NCBI GenBank assembly: GCA_014526335.1
Contig: JACTAT010000037.1
Location: 2,189,777-2,253,776, forward strand
Source of the DNA: Chrysaora quinquecirrha
Taxonomy: Eukaryota; Cnidaria; Scyphozoa; Semaeostomeae; Pelagiidae
Direction: 5' to 3'
DNA: 64,000 bases
Positions 46,433 through 55,679 of this stretch are shown piece after piece. Within the stretch, counting starts at the first letter, position 1, and every line of letters begins with the position of its first letter. A program made the translations under genes and the position numbers. The notes below the pieces were generated by a model, which made no database searches, was not told the DNA's origin, and saw only the letters and a program-made list of their open reading frames with translations.

Positions 46433-47862
46433 GGCCAGGTCGAAAACGCGGAACTCTCGGAACTCTCGGAAATCTCGGAACGGAAAAAATTGCGCAAAAG
46501 CTCCCAGTTCTGTGTTTTTGAGTACAGCTCACCTCTACTCGAAAAAGCGGAACTATATAAAAACCATATTTACGATATAAAAAACCCAGTTCCGCGTTTT
46601 CGAGTAGAGGTGAGCTGTACTCGAAAACACGGAACTGAGTGTTTTATATCGTAAATATGGTTTTTATATAGTTCCGCGTTTTCGAGTAGAGGTGAGCTGT
46701 ACTCGAAAACACGGAACTGGGTTTTTTTTATATGAAAATATGGTTTTTATGCAGTTCCGCGTTTTTGAGTAGAGGTGAGCTGTACTCGAAAACACGGAAC
46801 TGGGGTTTTTTTATATGAAAATATGGTTTTTATATAGTTCCGCGTTTTCGAGTAGAGGTGAGCTGTACTCGTAAACACGGAACAGGGTTTTTTTTATTGT
46901 AAATGTGGTTTTTATGTAGTTCCGCGTTTTCGAGTAGAAGTGAGCTGTACTCGAAAACACGGAACTGGGTTTTTTATATCGTAAACGTGGTTTTTATGTA
47001 GTTCCGCGTTTTCGAGTAGAGGTGAGCTGTACTCGAAAACACGGAACTGTGTTTTTTTTATATGAAAATATGGTTTTTATATAGTTCCGCGTTTTCAAGT
47101 AGAGGTGAGCTGTACTCGAAAACACGGAACTGGGGTTTTTTTATATGAAAATATGGTTTTTATATAGTTCCACGTTTTCGAGTAGAGGTGAGCTGTACTC
47201 AAAAACACGGAACTGGGTTTTTTTTATCGTAAATGTGGTTTTTATGTAGTTCCGCGTTTTCGAGTAGAAGTGAGCTGTACTCGAAAACACGGAACTTGGT
47301 TTTTTATATCGTAAACGTGGTTTTTATGTAGTTCCGCGTTTTCGAGTAGAGGTGAGCTGTACTCGAAAACACGGAACTGGGTTTTTTTATATGAAAATAT
47401 GGTTTTTATATAGTTCCGTGTTTTCAAGTAGAGGTGAGCTGTACTCGAAAACACGGAACTGGGTTTTTTATATCGTAAATATGGTTTTTATGTAGTTCCG
47501 CGTTTTCGAGTAGAGGTGAGCTGTACTCGAAAACACGGAACTGGGTGTTTTATATCGTAAATATGGTTTTTATGTAGTTCCGCGTTTTCGAGTAGAGGTG
47601 AGCTGTACCCGAAAACACGGAACTGGGTGTTTTATATCGTAAATATGGTTTATATGTAGTTCCGCGTTTTCGAGTAGAGGTGAGCTGTACTCGAAAACAC
47701 GGAACTGGGTTTTTTATATCGAAAATATGGTTTTTATGTAGTTCCGCGTTTTTTAAGTAGAGGTGAGCTGTACTCGAAAACACGGAACTGGGAGCTTTTG
47801 CGCAATTTTTTCCGTTCTGAGATTTCCGAGACTTCCGAGAGTTCCGCGTTTTCGACCTGGCC
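46433..47862. mobile_element. Foldback-type element made of hairpin satellite units
   Basis: Outer inverted arms of about 110 bp begin GGCCAGGTCGAAAACGCGG. They flank an array of about 15 hairpin units. A 10-bp direct repeat, GCAATTTCTG, lies at 46423-46432 and 47863-47872. No protein is encoded. Such elements move using a transposase supplied elsewhere; a 9-11 bp duplication is usual for Mutator-like enzymes, which is inference. It interrupts LINE ORF1. Confidence 0.88.
46557..47785 (+). repeat. Hairpin satellite array (about 84-bp units)
   Basis: Each unit has a near-perfect 19-bp inverted repeat (AGTTCCGCGTTTTCGAGTA paired with TACTCGAAAACACGGAACT) around the 11-bp loop GAGGTGAGCTG. An AT-rich spacer follows, with TTTTTTATATCGTAAATATGG variants. 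Fifteen units run in one orientation, and one more, at about 46510-46556, is reversed within the left arm. Confidence 0.92.
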
Positions 47863-48572
47863 GCAATTTCTGTCCTCTGATTATGATGAATTGAGGCAAT
47901 GGATTTTGTGGATCTGGATAGATGGTGACGAGACGTTTGCCTGTGAAGATGGTTGGAAACTCTGGGTATGTTTGATGCCATATGTTGATGATTTTGCCAT
48001 GTTGTTCAAGTTGATCATGAATGTCAGAGTTTTCGATGTCTGGTGTAGCAAATGGAATGGTGATGAGGGTTGGACTCTTTCTAATGGGTGTGATAGGCAA
48101 TGGATTATGAGGCTGGGATGGTAGAAAAATGGATTTTGATAATAGGACTTCAACCAGTTCAGAATATGAGAGAATGGCATTCCAATTTTGATGTCCAGGT
48201 TTTGAAGGCATGCGTTGTAGATGGATAATAGCAGTTGGGTTGTTTAATGTTTTATGGAAAGTGGTGATAATTTCAATGTGAGAAGTGGTTGATGGGGTAA
48301 AAAATTTGATTCCTCTAGATGCTAAGCTTTGGGGTTCTTTGTTAGTATGATGTTGAAGTTTTTCAGCAAATATATTACCTTTTGAAGGGCTTTGCGTTGT
48401 CTCTCGTTGATGGTCTTTTCTTGTGGTAATTCATCTTGCGCATGCGCTTCTCTTGATGGTGATGTTGATACTGAATTCTCCATAATATCTGCCCAAGAAC
48501 CTCCAACGTCCGTTGCTTTGTCTTTGTTTGCCGTGGAAATATTACCTGTCCGGTCCATGCAAACACATTTCT

Positions 48573-48590
48573 ACCCCGTCAGGTAAGTAT
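48573..48590 (-). pseudogene. U1 snRNA 5' end of the interrupted copy
   Basis: The minus strand from 48590 reads ATACTTACCTGACGGGG. This is the invariant U1 5' end, whose ACTTACCTG pairs with 5' splice sites. It is followed at once by the LINE. Its remainder is at 39392-39280 and 31560-31517. Confidence 0.82.
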
Positions 48591-48944
48591 GCAGATTTTT
48601 CTTGCTGAGGGAGCGTCGTTCAGGAACTTCTCGTTTCAAATGTGGTACATCGGCAACAGACCACAAGTGAAAGGCTGGCACTTCTATTCCGTTGATATTG
48701 GCAAAGGATGAGAACAGATTTGGTAAGACTCGTTGCGGTTGGAACTCTCGGCACTAGTGATATGCAATGGTGAAAGGTCGAATAAATAAGGCAAAACACA
48801 TGCTGTTTCCTGTATAATAATTGTTGATGCAGTGCAATGTGTGAGATGAATGGCTAAGACATCCGCAAGACGATGACGACAGAAAGAGAAGTGGCGATGA
48901 AGAAGGTTTTTCTGTGTTGCTTGTTTTACACTTCAAGATGAGGG
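48591..48944 (-). promoter_or_regulatory. U2-U1 intergenic region with U2 3' box and putative U1 promoter
   Basis: Just past the U2 3' end the minus strand reads TTGAAGTGTAAAACAAGC, resembling the snRNA 3'-end-formation box. The rest (about 330 bp) should include the U1 proximal promoter. No consensus could be assigned without a species reference. Confidence 0.45.
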
Positions 48945-49129
48945 GGTGGGCCATCCATGGCGGCACTGCAATACCAGGACAACCCGTGTCCGGGGTGAAG
49001 CAAGCTTCAGACCCACGGACCAATTCCAAAAATCAGATTAATATTTGAGCACCCTTGGGTGCATATCAGATATTAAGCTGATAAGAACAGATACTACACT
49101 TGATCTTAGCCAAAAGGCTGAGAAGCGAT
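48945..49129 (-). ncRNA. U2 snRNA
   Basis: The minus strand begins ATCGCTTCTCAGCCTTTTGG and contains the branch-site-pairing GTGTAGTATCTG. An Sm-site-like GATTTTTGG lies near the middle, and the conserved 3' stem-loop CCTGGTATTGCAGTGCCG ends in GGCCCACCC. The length of about 185 nt fits metazoan U2. Stems I, IIa, III and IV can be followed by eye. It is a complete-looking gene for the branch-point-recognising RNA of the spliceosome. It lies 152 bp downstream of a 5S gene and 354 bp upstream of a U1 start. Confidence 0.93.
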
Positions 49130-49281
49130 AACGAACTAGTCTTCGCTTCAGGCCACGTCTCCATACGTGTTGCAATCACGGGTGGGTGCAGGACAGCGAC
49201 ACGGAATTGCCAGTCTGTGTGCAATACCTTGCTGGCTGGCTACATCGGTTGAAAAGAAGGACTGCAATTGCAAAAAGTGAA

Positions 49282-49399
49282 GCCTACAACACCAGGTGTT
49301 CCCAGGCAGTCACCCATCCAGGTACTGACCTGGCCCGACCATGCTTGACTGCGGTGATCGGACGAGAACCGGTATATTCATGGTGGTATGGTCGTAGGC
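49282..49399 (-). rRNA. 5S rRNA, copy 2 (118 nt)
   Basis: The minus strand begins GCCTACGACCATACCACCAT and ends in ACCTGGTGTTGTAGGC. The internal control region (AAGCATGGTCGGGCCAGG ... TGGATGGGTGACTGCCTGG) is intact. The ends pair with each other as in helix I. It is probably a functional gene transcribed by RNA polymerase III. Confidence 0.95.
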
Positions 49400-49838
49400 G
49401 AAAGCTAGAGGGCCCAATGTGCATGACACTACAGGCTAGAGACGCAGAAGTGTGCACATGCACATGTACGTATACCGTTTGATGCATACAAAGTGGAAGT
49501 GGGTTGATGGGCATAGATCTTGGTGGGTGTGCAGTGCTGCTGAGAAGGTGTGGTGAGGACTCTGGCCAGTTGGAACAGCGGGCGTGGCATTTGTTGAAGC
49601 TCAGCTTGCTCTTTAATAGTGTTGCGAAGGATGGGCTTCCGGTTGCGGCTGTGCGAATGTGGTAGATGTCGGTGCATCTTCCGGCATCTGGAGCGGAAGA
49701 TGTGGAAAACGGCAAACGGTCGGTAACTTGCACACTCTTTGCAGAGTAGGGGAATTTTTTTGTCAAAAGATGCCAGGTATCTGGCAAGTCGTGGTGGTGT
49801 GCTGACATGTGTGCAGAATTTGACATTAGTACTATTGG
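49400..49838 (-). other. 5S-U1 intergenic spacer
   Basis: Non-coding spacer, also present at 31093-31516 and partly at 6249-6464 and 9076-9291. It includes upstream sequence of 5S and downstream sequence of U1. A GTGCACATGCACATGTA block forms a short palindrome near 49452. No other RNA gene could be recognised. Confidence 0.6.
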
Positions 49839-49978
49839 AAGGGGACTAGCGCGAATGCAGGTCCCCACTACCAGAAATTGTACGGTCGAGTTACCAACGT
49901 ATGCGGTAATCGCAGGGGTCAGCCAAACCGACCTGAAATGGAAAGGCCTCGCCCTGGAAGAATCTCCTTGTTGGTCAT
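49839..49978 (-). pseudogene. U1 snRNA lacking its first ~26 nt (interrupted by a LINE 3' end)
   Basis: The minus strand reads TGACCAACAAGGAGATTC, then CCAGGGCGAGGCCTTTCC, GCTGACCCCTGCGATTACC and an Sm-like CAATTTCTGG. It ends with the 3' stem-loop GGTAGTGGGGACCTGC ... CCCCTT. The 5' end that pairs with splice sites is replaced by an A-rich run belonging to a LINE. This copy keeps the CCACTACCA target (49867-49875) unbroken. Confidence 0.85.
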
Positions 49979-50875
49979 TTTTTTCTTTTTTTTTTCGCTT
50001 GAGTCTGGCGAATGCCAGCACCCGTTTAATTTACCAAATCAAAAATATATAAAAAATTTAAACTAAAAAATAAACCAAAATAATTACAAAAATAAAAATT
50101 ATTCTAAAGTGAATACTTTTTCAAATTCTCGATATGTTGATTTCAGTGTTCATTAGACTTTAATGGCATAACTTGTGCCAGTCGCATTACATTAACTGAT
50201 AATATGCAAATATATACAAAAATACATTTGAACAAGATGTCCATTAGGATCATCAAGTATGTATTACAGGGTAGTAAGTACATTTCAAATTATGCCTATA
50301 AGGAGCATCATGAATCAATTACGGGGATTTGGAAAACTTTTCAGCTTGATGTCCATAAGGAGCATCAAGTGTGCGGTACATGGAGTTATAACAGGATTGT
50401 AAGGGGCTGTTTGTATGGCTTTTTTTTAAATGGAACCCAATGGGTGTCGTTGGTAAGCAGTAGTGTTTTCCCACGCAAAATGTAGTGATTTTAACATTGT
50501 TGTTGTTGTTTAAAGCAAAAGTAAGCACGTTTTAGATGCTTATGTGTAAGTTATTATTTACAACTGAGACTACATTGTTTCGGCACCAGTTGGTTTTAAA
50601 GAACGAAAGGTTAGCATTTGAATCTTTAGAGAGACGAAATTGTCCTTTAATTTTGCAGTTTAGATTTTAAAATATCTAGGGGGTTTTTAACTTCATTATC
50701 AAAGACAATTTTGTTTTGGGTTGACCAAACAGAGCGCAGTGCGATATCAGAACAGTTAGAGCAGGAATTAAAGCTTGCGTAGTTTTATTTAAGGCAAACC
50801 CTATAACAACAAAGTATTCTAGGTTGTTAAGATCAATGTTTACATTTAGATCCAGGTCTTTAGGGCCTGTTGACA
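49979..50875 (-). mobile_element. 5'-truncated LINE whose poly(A) end joins U1
   Basis: On the minus strand this is the last part of ORF2 (about 50870-50650), with the LINE C-terminal pattern ALNKTTQALIPALTVLISHCALxSVWSTQNKIVFDNEVKNP split over two frames. About 650 bp of AT-rich 3' UTR follows, with three loose repeats of GATGTCCATAAGGAGCATCAAG (50239-50365). A hairpin (CTGGC-ATTC-GCCAG) and an A-rich run then abut U1. Confidence 0.6.
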
Positions 50876-51092
50876 CGAGCCCAGGTTGACTGCAACCCGC
50901 CTCAGAGGGTCAGCCCTTCTCCAGTCAAATCTCTTCAAGCGTTTACATGAACATAGCAGTAAACCCGGGTCAACCCGTCTAGGCGGGTAACCCTTCTCGA
51001 GGGTAGGGTTGACCCTTGTAAACGGGTTACATTTTTTGTAAATTTTTTGCATTTGAAGGCGGGTTGACTCAACCCGGGGTCATTTTTTCACG
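50863..51092. mobile_element. GGGTTGAC-rich MITE-like sequence
   Basis: It begins GGGCCTGTTGACACGAGCC, a typical MITE-style start. It is full of inverted and direct GGGTTGACC / CAACCCGCC motifs in a locally GC-rich context. A matching inverted terminus is not visible, so it may be truncated. Confidence 0.4.
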
Positions 51093-51231
51093 CCACAAAT
51101 TCAGCGCATGCGTTATTCTGTTTTTTTATATCAACAATATGGCGACAACGAAGCCAAGCGACAGAAAAATTGGTGGCAGTGAGTAGGATGTAAAGACCAG
51201 GCAGTGCTATCAGGGCGGGTCCTGCTGTCAG

Positions 51232-51320
51232 TGACGTCATCAGTGACGTCATCAGGTCGCGCTATAGTGCAATGGTTTTTATGGATGTTGATTTCTCATA
51301 CCACATCATCAGTGACGTCA
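51232..51320 (+). promoter_or_regulatory. Three CRE/ATF sites at the element end
   Basis: TGACGTCA occurs at 51232-51239, 51244-51251 and 51313-51320. Each of the last two is followed by a variant of TCAGGTCGCGCTATAGT. The first pair and its flank match 19360-19397. Confidence 0.65.
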
Positions 51321-51379
51321 TTAGATCGCGCTATAGTACGGCGGGTTTTACAGAAACCGCAGATGTTAAATAATAAAGA

Positions 51380-51720
51380 GGTTCAATTCATCAATTCAAT
51401 TTAACAATTCAATTCAATTTAACAATACAATTCAATTTAACAATTCAATTCAATTTAATTCAATTCAACAATTTAATTCAATTCAACAATTTAATTCAAT
51501 TCAACAATTTAATTCAATTCAACAATTTAATTTACGACAGCAATTCAATTAAATTCAATATTTAATTCAGTCCTGATATTAAACATGAATATTTCTTTCC
51601 GTACCATCTTCATTTAATTCAATTCAACAATTTAATTCAATTCAACAATTTAATTTACGACAGCAATTCAATTAAATTCAATATTTAATTTAGTCCAATA
51701 GTTTAAGCCAATTCAATTGT
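51380..51720 (+). repeat. TTCAATTCAA-type tract
   Basis: Irregular AATTCAATTCAACAATTT repeats occur here, with a duplicated block of about 80 bp that contains TTTACGACAGCAATTC (51476-51565 and 51612-51690). Confidence 0.8.
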
Positions 51721-51752
51721 AAACATGCAGCAAATGATTAGACTGCAACCAT
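51719..51752 (+). pseudogene. Fragment of the RING gene first exon
   Basis: GTAAACATGCAGCAAATGATTAGACTGCAACCA repeats, with one change, the sequence at 56006-56038 in the first exon of the RING gene. It suggests an ancestral second copy that was deleted. Confidence 0.6.
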
Positions 51753-51912
51753 TCAATTTATAACAGAAGCAATACCTAAGAAAAGCTATAACACTATAAC
51801 TATAACTTCAACTCAGTAAGTACTTTACAGGTAAAGTCACTTGTGTCTCCAGGAATAAAAGATCTGTTCATTTTAACATCAAGAAGAGAACTGAAGCAAG
51901 AAACGATAATAT

Positions 51913-53200
51913 CAAGAAGGCATGCTATCAGAACATCTAACAACTCACCCATTCATTTTAATATATCAGAAGATGGTAAGGAAAGAAATATTCATGTTTA
52001 ATATCAAGAAGACATGCTATCAGAACACCAATGGAACACCGAGAGAGAGAAAGAAGAGGCAGAATCAGAGGTCTCCTGCAGATAGGGTTAGCGATGGAAC
52101 ACCTACTAACAACTCGCCCATTCGGCACCACCCGTCACTCCTGACCATCGAACGCTATCTGACGGTATCTTTCATTTTAATATTCAGAAGATGGTAAGGA
52201 AAGAAATATTCATGTTTAATATCAAGAAGGCATGCTATCAGAACACCAATGGAACACCGAGAGAGAAAAGAAGAGGCAGAATCAGAGGTCTCCTGCAGAT
52301 AGGGTTAGCGATGGAACACCTACTAACAACTCGCCCATTCGGCACCACCCGTCACTCCTGACCATCGAACGCTATCTGACGGTATCTTTCATTTTAATAT
52401 TCAGAAGATGGTAAGGAAAGAAATATTCATGTTTAATATCAAGAAGGCATGCTATCAGAACACCAATGGAACACCGAGAGAGAAAAGAAGAGGCAGAATC
52501 AGAGGTCTCCTGCAGATAGGGTTAGCGATGGAACACCTACTAACAACTCGCCCATTCGGCACCACCCGTCACTCCTGACCATCGAACGCTATCTGACGGT
52601 ATCTTTCATTTTAATATTCAGAAGATGGTAAGGAAAGAAATATTCATGTTTAATATCAAGAAGGCATGCTATCAGAACACCAATGGAACACCGAGAGAGA
52701 AAAGAAGAGGCAGAATCAGAGGTCTCCTGCAGATAGGGTTAGCGATGGAACACCTACTAACAACTCGCCCATTCGGCACCACCCGTCACTCCTGACCATC
52801 GAACGCTATCTGACGGTATCTTTCATTTTAATATTCAGAAGATGGTAAGGAAAGAAATATTCATGTTTAATATCAAGAAGGCATGCTATCAGAACATCAC
52901 ACCTACTAACAACTCACCCATTCGACACCACCCGTCACTCCTGACCATCAAACGCTATCTGACGGTATCTTTCATTTTAATACCCAGAAGAGGACATACG
53001 CAAGAAACGATTAACACTAATGAACACTCATGAACACCAAGGGAACACCGAGAGAGAAAAGAAGAGGCAGAATCAGAGGTCTCCTGCAGATAGGGTTAGC
53101 GATGGAACACCTACTAACAACTCGCCCATTCGACACCACCCGCCACTCCTAACCATCGAACGCTATCTGACGGCATCTTTCATTTCAATACCCAGAAGAG
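51913..53200 (+). repeat. 217-bp satellite array
   Basis: Four units of 217-218 bp begin at 51973, 52191, 52408 and 52625, with partial or diverged units before and after (a deleted unit at 52842 and another at 53035-53195). The middle units are almost identical. Each carries the same 60-codon open frame starting MLSEHQWNTE; the repeat period is not a multiple of 3 plus an open junction, so a long protein is not made. Confidence 0.92.
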
Positions 53201-53205
53201 AACTG

Positions 53206-53469
53206 ATGCAAGTGTTTTCCAGGAATATTGCATCAGTTGGAAAAACATATAAAGCTGAAACTTGTTCAACCAAATTCCAGAAATTAACAAATGGTCTATT
53301 TGACGAACTTAAAAATGATCTTTGTAACGGAGACACAAGTGACTGGGATCTAACAACCCTGTTCTTTGTTTTGCTGTATTCAGGTTTACAACTCATCACA
53401 CCATGCCGTTCTATAAATGAGTTAAAGAGTGTTTCCAAAGTATTATTCAAAGGATCTAGTGAAGAATAA
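53206..53469 (+). CDS. Short unknown protein after the satellite
   Basis: An 87-codon frame starting MQVFSRNIASVGKTYKAETC follows the last satellite repeat. The segment WDLTTLFFVLLYSGLQLI is hydrophobic and helical. No family is recognised with confidence. It may be the 5' part of a larger broken gene, because frames downstream are closed. Treat as a hypothetical protein or gene remnant. Confidence 0.3.
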   Translation: MQVFSRNIASVGKTYKAETCSTKFQKLTNGLFDELKNDLCNGDTSDWDLTTLFFVLLYSGLQLITPCRSINELKSVSKVLFKGSSEE

Positions 53470-53778
53470 CCCTGAGATTGAGACATCAAGAAGCCTTGTA
53501 CGAAACAAAGAAAAACCCTCTACAACGAGTCAAGAAACCTAAAAGAACTAAACACACCTCCATGTTGCTCTCACAATGAACCTCTCAACATTAAGCAAGT
53601 GCAAAAACAAGTTGAAACAAAAAAACCGAGAGAAAAGAAGAGGCAGAGTCGAACCGGGGCTATATTTTTAGAGTCTAAATTGTAAGCGAAATCTAGAAAT
53701 CTAGTCTATATTGTATACGAAAAATCACGATTCTGTTGGACAATGGAGAGGGCAAGCTGATAATTAGACGATGGTTAT
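53470..53778. other. Interval without a recognised gene
   Basis: Contains a stray copy of the satellite motif (AAACCGAGAGAAAAGAAGAGGCAGA at 53624-53648) and short direct repeats of TCTAGAAATCTAGTCTA. No gene seen. Confidence 0.5.
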
Positions 53779-53998
53779 TTTTATTCACAACCTAGAATAT
53801 GAGCCAACTGGAGCAGCATTTTAATGCATCTATTCAGTTTAAATAATAAAGGACATCTTAACATGGAATGGGATCGAGTCAGTGTTTTTTAAAGGTGGGC
53901 AAGTTGAACGAGAACTTTGTGAACGAATACTAAATAAAGAATTTAAGACGCCGAGGGCAACAACACACAACCCTCTAAAAGAACTACAAGAACATTAA
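53779..53998 (+). pseudogene. Inverted, decayed partial copy of the gene at 54005-54472
   Basis: The plus strand here aligns with the coding strand of the last 80 codons of the minus-strand gene next door (LEYEPTGAA, KDILTWN, GGQVERELC, ELQEH in order). It has stops, deletions and many substitutions. The two copies face each other across a spacer of about 40 bp, so the whole makes an imperfect palindrome of some 500 bp. Confidence 0.8.
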
Positions 53999-54004
53999 AA
54001 CTAA

Positions 54005-54472
54005 TTAGATTAAATTTTTACCTCGTAAAAAGTCATAATGCTCCTGCAGTTCTTCAAGAGGATCGTGCGATGTTGCTCTCGGCGCCCCAAATTCTTCGAT
54101 ATTTCGGCTGGCTATTCCGATTCGTCCACAAAGTTCTCGTTCAACTTGCCCGCCTTTATAATATACAATCCCAACATCATTCCATGTTAAGATGTCCTTT
54201 ATAATTGGTGGCGATTCCTTGCATTTTAATGCTGCTCCAGTCGGTTCATATTCTAGGCTGTGAATGTTATTGAAACACCATTTATATGCCCTCTGCCACT
54301 TTGGCTTTAACAGATTTTTTTGAACGCAGGGTTTATACTCTCGTACAAATGACGTCTTTCCGTCATCTAGGAGAATTGCTACCTTTCTAAGGCATTGTGT
54401 ATGATCTTGTATTTCTGTTATTATATCTGACGTTTGTATATACTCAATGTCCATAAGGGCGATGCGTGACAT
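54005..54472 (-). CDS. Unknown 155-residue protein
   Basis: The frame starts MSRIALMDIEYIQTSD and ends HYDFLRGKNLI. It has conserved-looking blocks (LLDDGKTSFVREYKPCV, KWQRAYKWCFNNIHSLEYEPTG, VGIVYYKGGQVERELCGRIG). The last block loosely recalls RNase-H-fold exonuclease-like proteins that occur next to polymerases in large DNA elements, but I cannot assign it. The first residues (ALMDIEY) could be such a fold's first strand; a missing acidic motif is possible. Its decayed twin lies in inverted orientation just to the left, which argues that this was a real gene. Confidence 0.5.
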   Translation of the reverse strand: MSRIALMDIEYIQTSDIITEIQDHTQCLRKVAILLDDGKTSFVREYKPCVQKNLLKPKWQRAYKWCFNNIHSLEYEPTGAALKCKESPPIIKDILTWNDVGIVYYKGGQVERELCGRIGIASRNIEEFGAPRATSHDPLEELQEHYDFLRGKNLI

Positions 54473-54966
54473 TCTAGAAAAACAAGGTGGAATAAAAGAC
54501 GTTAAAAAATTGCTGAAATTAATAGGGGTGGTTCAAAGCATGTTTACTATCCTAGTTCATCAAAAAGATCGAATAATAAAACACGAACTTAACGGGGCCT
54601 TGATGAGCAGCATTACCTGTCTACCAAGGGTCTCCCGGGTTCAAGAATTTCTCGTGCATGGAAAAGTCTTCAACCACCTGTTCTGAAACTCACCAAACGG
54701 CTGTTGTAACGAACGGTCTACTAATCCTACGCTGCACGGGGGCTCAACACAGTCTCTCATGACATTGGCCAGAGCATTCGTCAATAGCCTTTCGAGTCTG
54801 AGAGAGGTGGTGTTAATTAAACGATAAGAATGATGAACATTAATTAATCTTGGTAGTTTTATGAAATTGAATGATTCGAGTGTTCACATAAAACTATGTA
54901 ATAAAAATACATACCTTATTTCTTCTATGGACAACTAAAAAATAAAGAATTAGAAATTTAGTTGAA
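54473..54966. other. Interval without a recognised gene
   Basis: An 80-codon plus-strand frame (54447-54686) overlaps the start of the minus-strand gene and has no domain signal. No element ends are visible. Confidence 0.4.
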
Positions 54967-55500
54967 AGAGTTGAAACAAAGAATTGAAGTCAAGATTCTT
55001 AGACCCGGTCGGGTCTCAAGCTTCATAAGTTTCACGGCTTTTAGAATAAGTTTTAGTCAGTCAAATAAAATAAAACATCCTTAAATAAGCAAGAAACATT
55101 TATTATAAGTTAAAATGATAAGAAAACCTACATTTCTATGAAAAAGTAAGAGTTGAAACAAAGAATTGAAGTCAAGATTCTTAGACCCGGTCGGGTCTCG
55201 AAGCTTCATAAGTTTCACGGCTTTTAGAATAAGTTTTAGTCAGTCAAATAAAAATAAAACATCCTTAAATAAGCAAGAAACATTTATTATAAGTTAAAAT
55301 GATAAGAAAACCTACATTTCTATGAAAAAGTAAGAGTTGAAACAAAGAATTGAAGTCAAGATTCTTAGGCCCGGTCGGGTCTCGAAGCTTCATAAGTTTC
55401 ACGGCTTTTGGAACAAGTTTTGGTCAGACAATTAAAAATAAAACATCCTTAAATAAGCAAGAAACATTTATTATAAGTTAAAATGATAAGAAAACCTCGT
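54967..55500 (+). repeat. Tandem repeat, three units of 182-184 bp
   Basis: Units start at 54967, 55149 and 55333 with AGAGTTGAAACAAAGAATTG. Each contains the palindrome GACCCGGTCGGGTC and a TTCATAAGTTTCACGGCTTTTAG block. The third unit is slightly diverged (GGCCCGGTCGGGTC). Confidence 0.9.
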
Positions 55501-55679
55501 TTCTAACACTTTTCTGAGAAAAAGTAGAGAAAAGTTAAAGATACTTACCAAAATTCCGAGAAAATTTTCCAAGAGTGTTTGCATTTGCTGACGTGACGCC
55601 AATTTTAATTTTTCCCGCGATAAAATCCTCGTCACGTGACGCCTCGTTTTTGAATGACTTTCTGAAGAAGGATAGATCT

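Larger units (their letters stand above)
45634..48558 (-). pseudogene. LINE ORF1 with zinc knuckle, split by a foldback element
   Basis: The start at 48558 reads MDRTGNISTANKDKATDVGGSWADIMENS, the typical opening of Tx1-type ORF1. The RNA-binding middle region (48211-47873) ends in QFIIIRGQKL at the insertion. Beyond the foldback element the frame continues (YHSGDVNKFVCIATPNITSQ) into a CCHC knuckle, CFHCGDEGHHYNDC, near 46340-46300. A long Gln/Ser/Thr-rich tail follows to 45634. Frameshifts occur near 48320 and at the insertion site. The protein would bind the LINE RNA. Confidence 0.75.
39393..48572 (-). mobile_element. Tx1/L1-like LINE inserted in a U1 snRNA gene, with nested insertions
   Basis: On the minus strand the element starts just after the first 17 or so nucleotides of U1 (48590-48573). 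It encodes a zinc-knuckle ORF1 (48558-45634) and an endonuclease/reverse-transcriptase ORF2 (45308-42122). It ends with a hairpin (TAGGCATGTGCCTA) and an A-run directly against the rest of U1 at 39392. Subtracting the foldback element (46433-47862) and the Penelope/foldback insertion (about 39880-42121) leaves about 5.5 kb, a normal size. Many frameshifts show it is dead. The 5' leader before ORF1 is only about 15 nt, so slight 5' truncation is possible. Confidence 0.78.

Noticed and set aside
47242..47981. Minus-strand frames with repeated SSPLLENAELHKN-type sequence
   Set aside because: These are translations of the hairpin satellite units, not proteins.
48945..49129. U2 as the target of the adjacent LINE
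   Set aside because: U2 is complete and followed by a 3'-box-like sequence; the LINE ends fall inside U1 instead.
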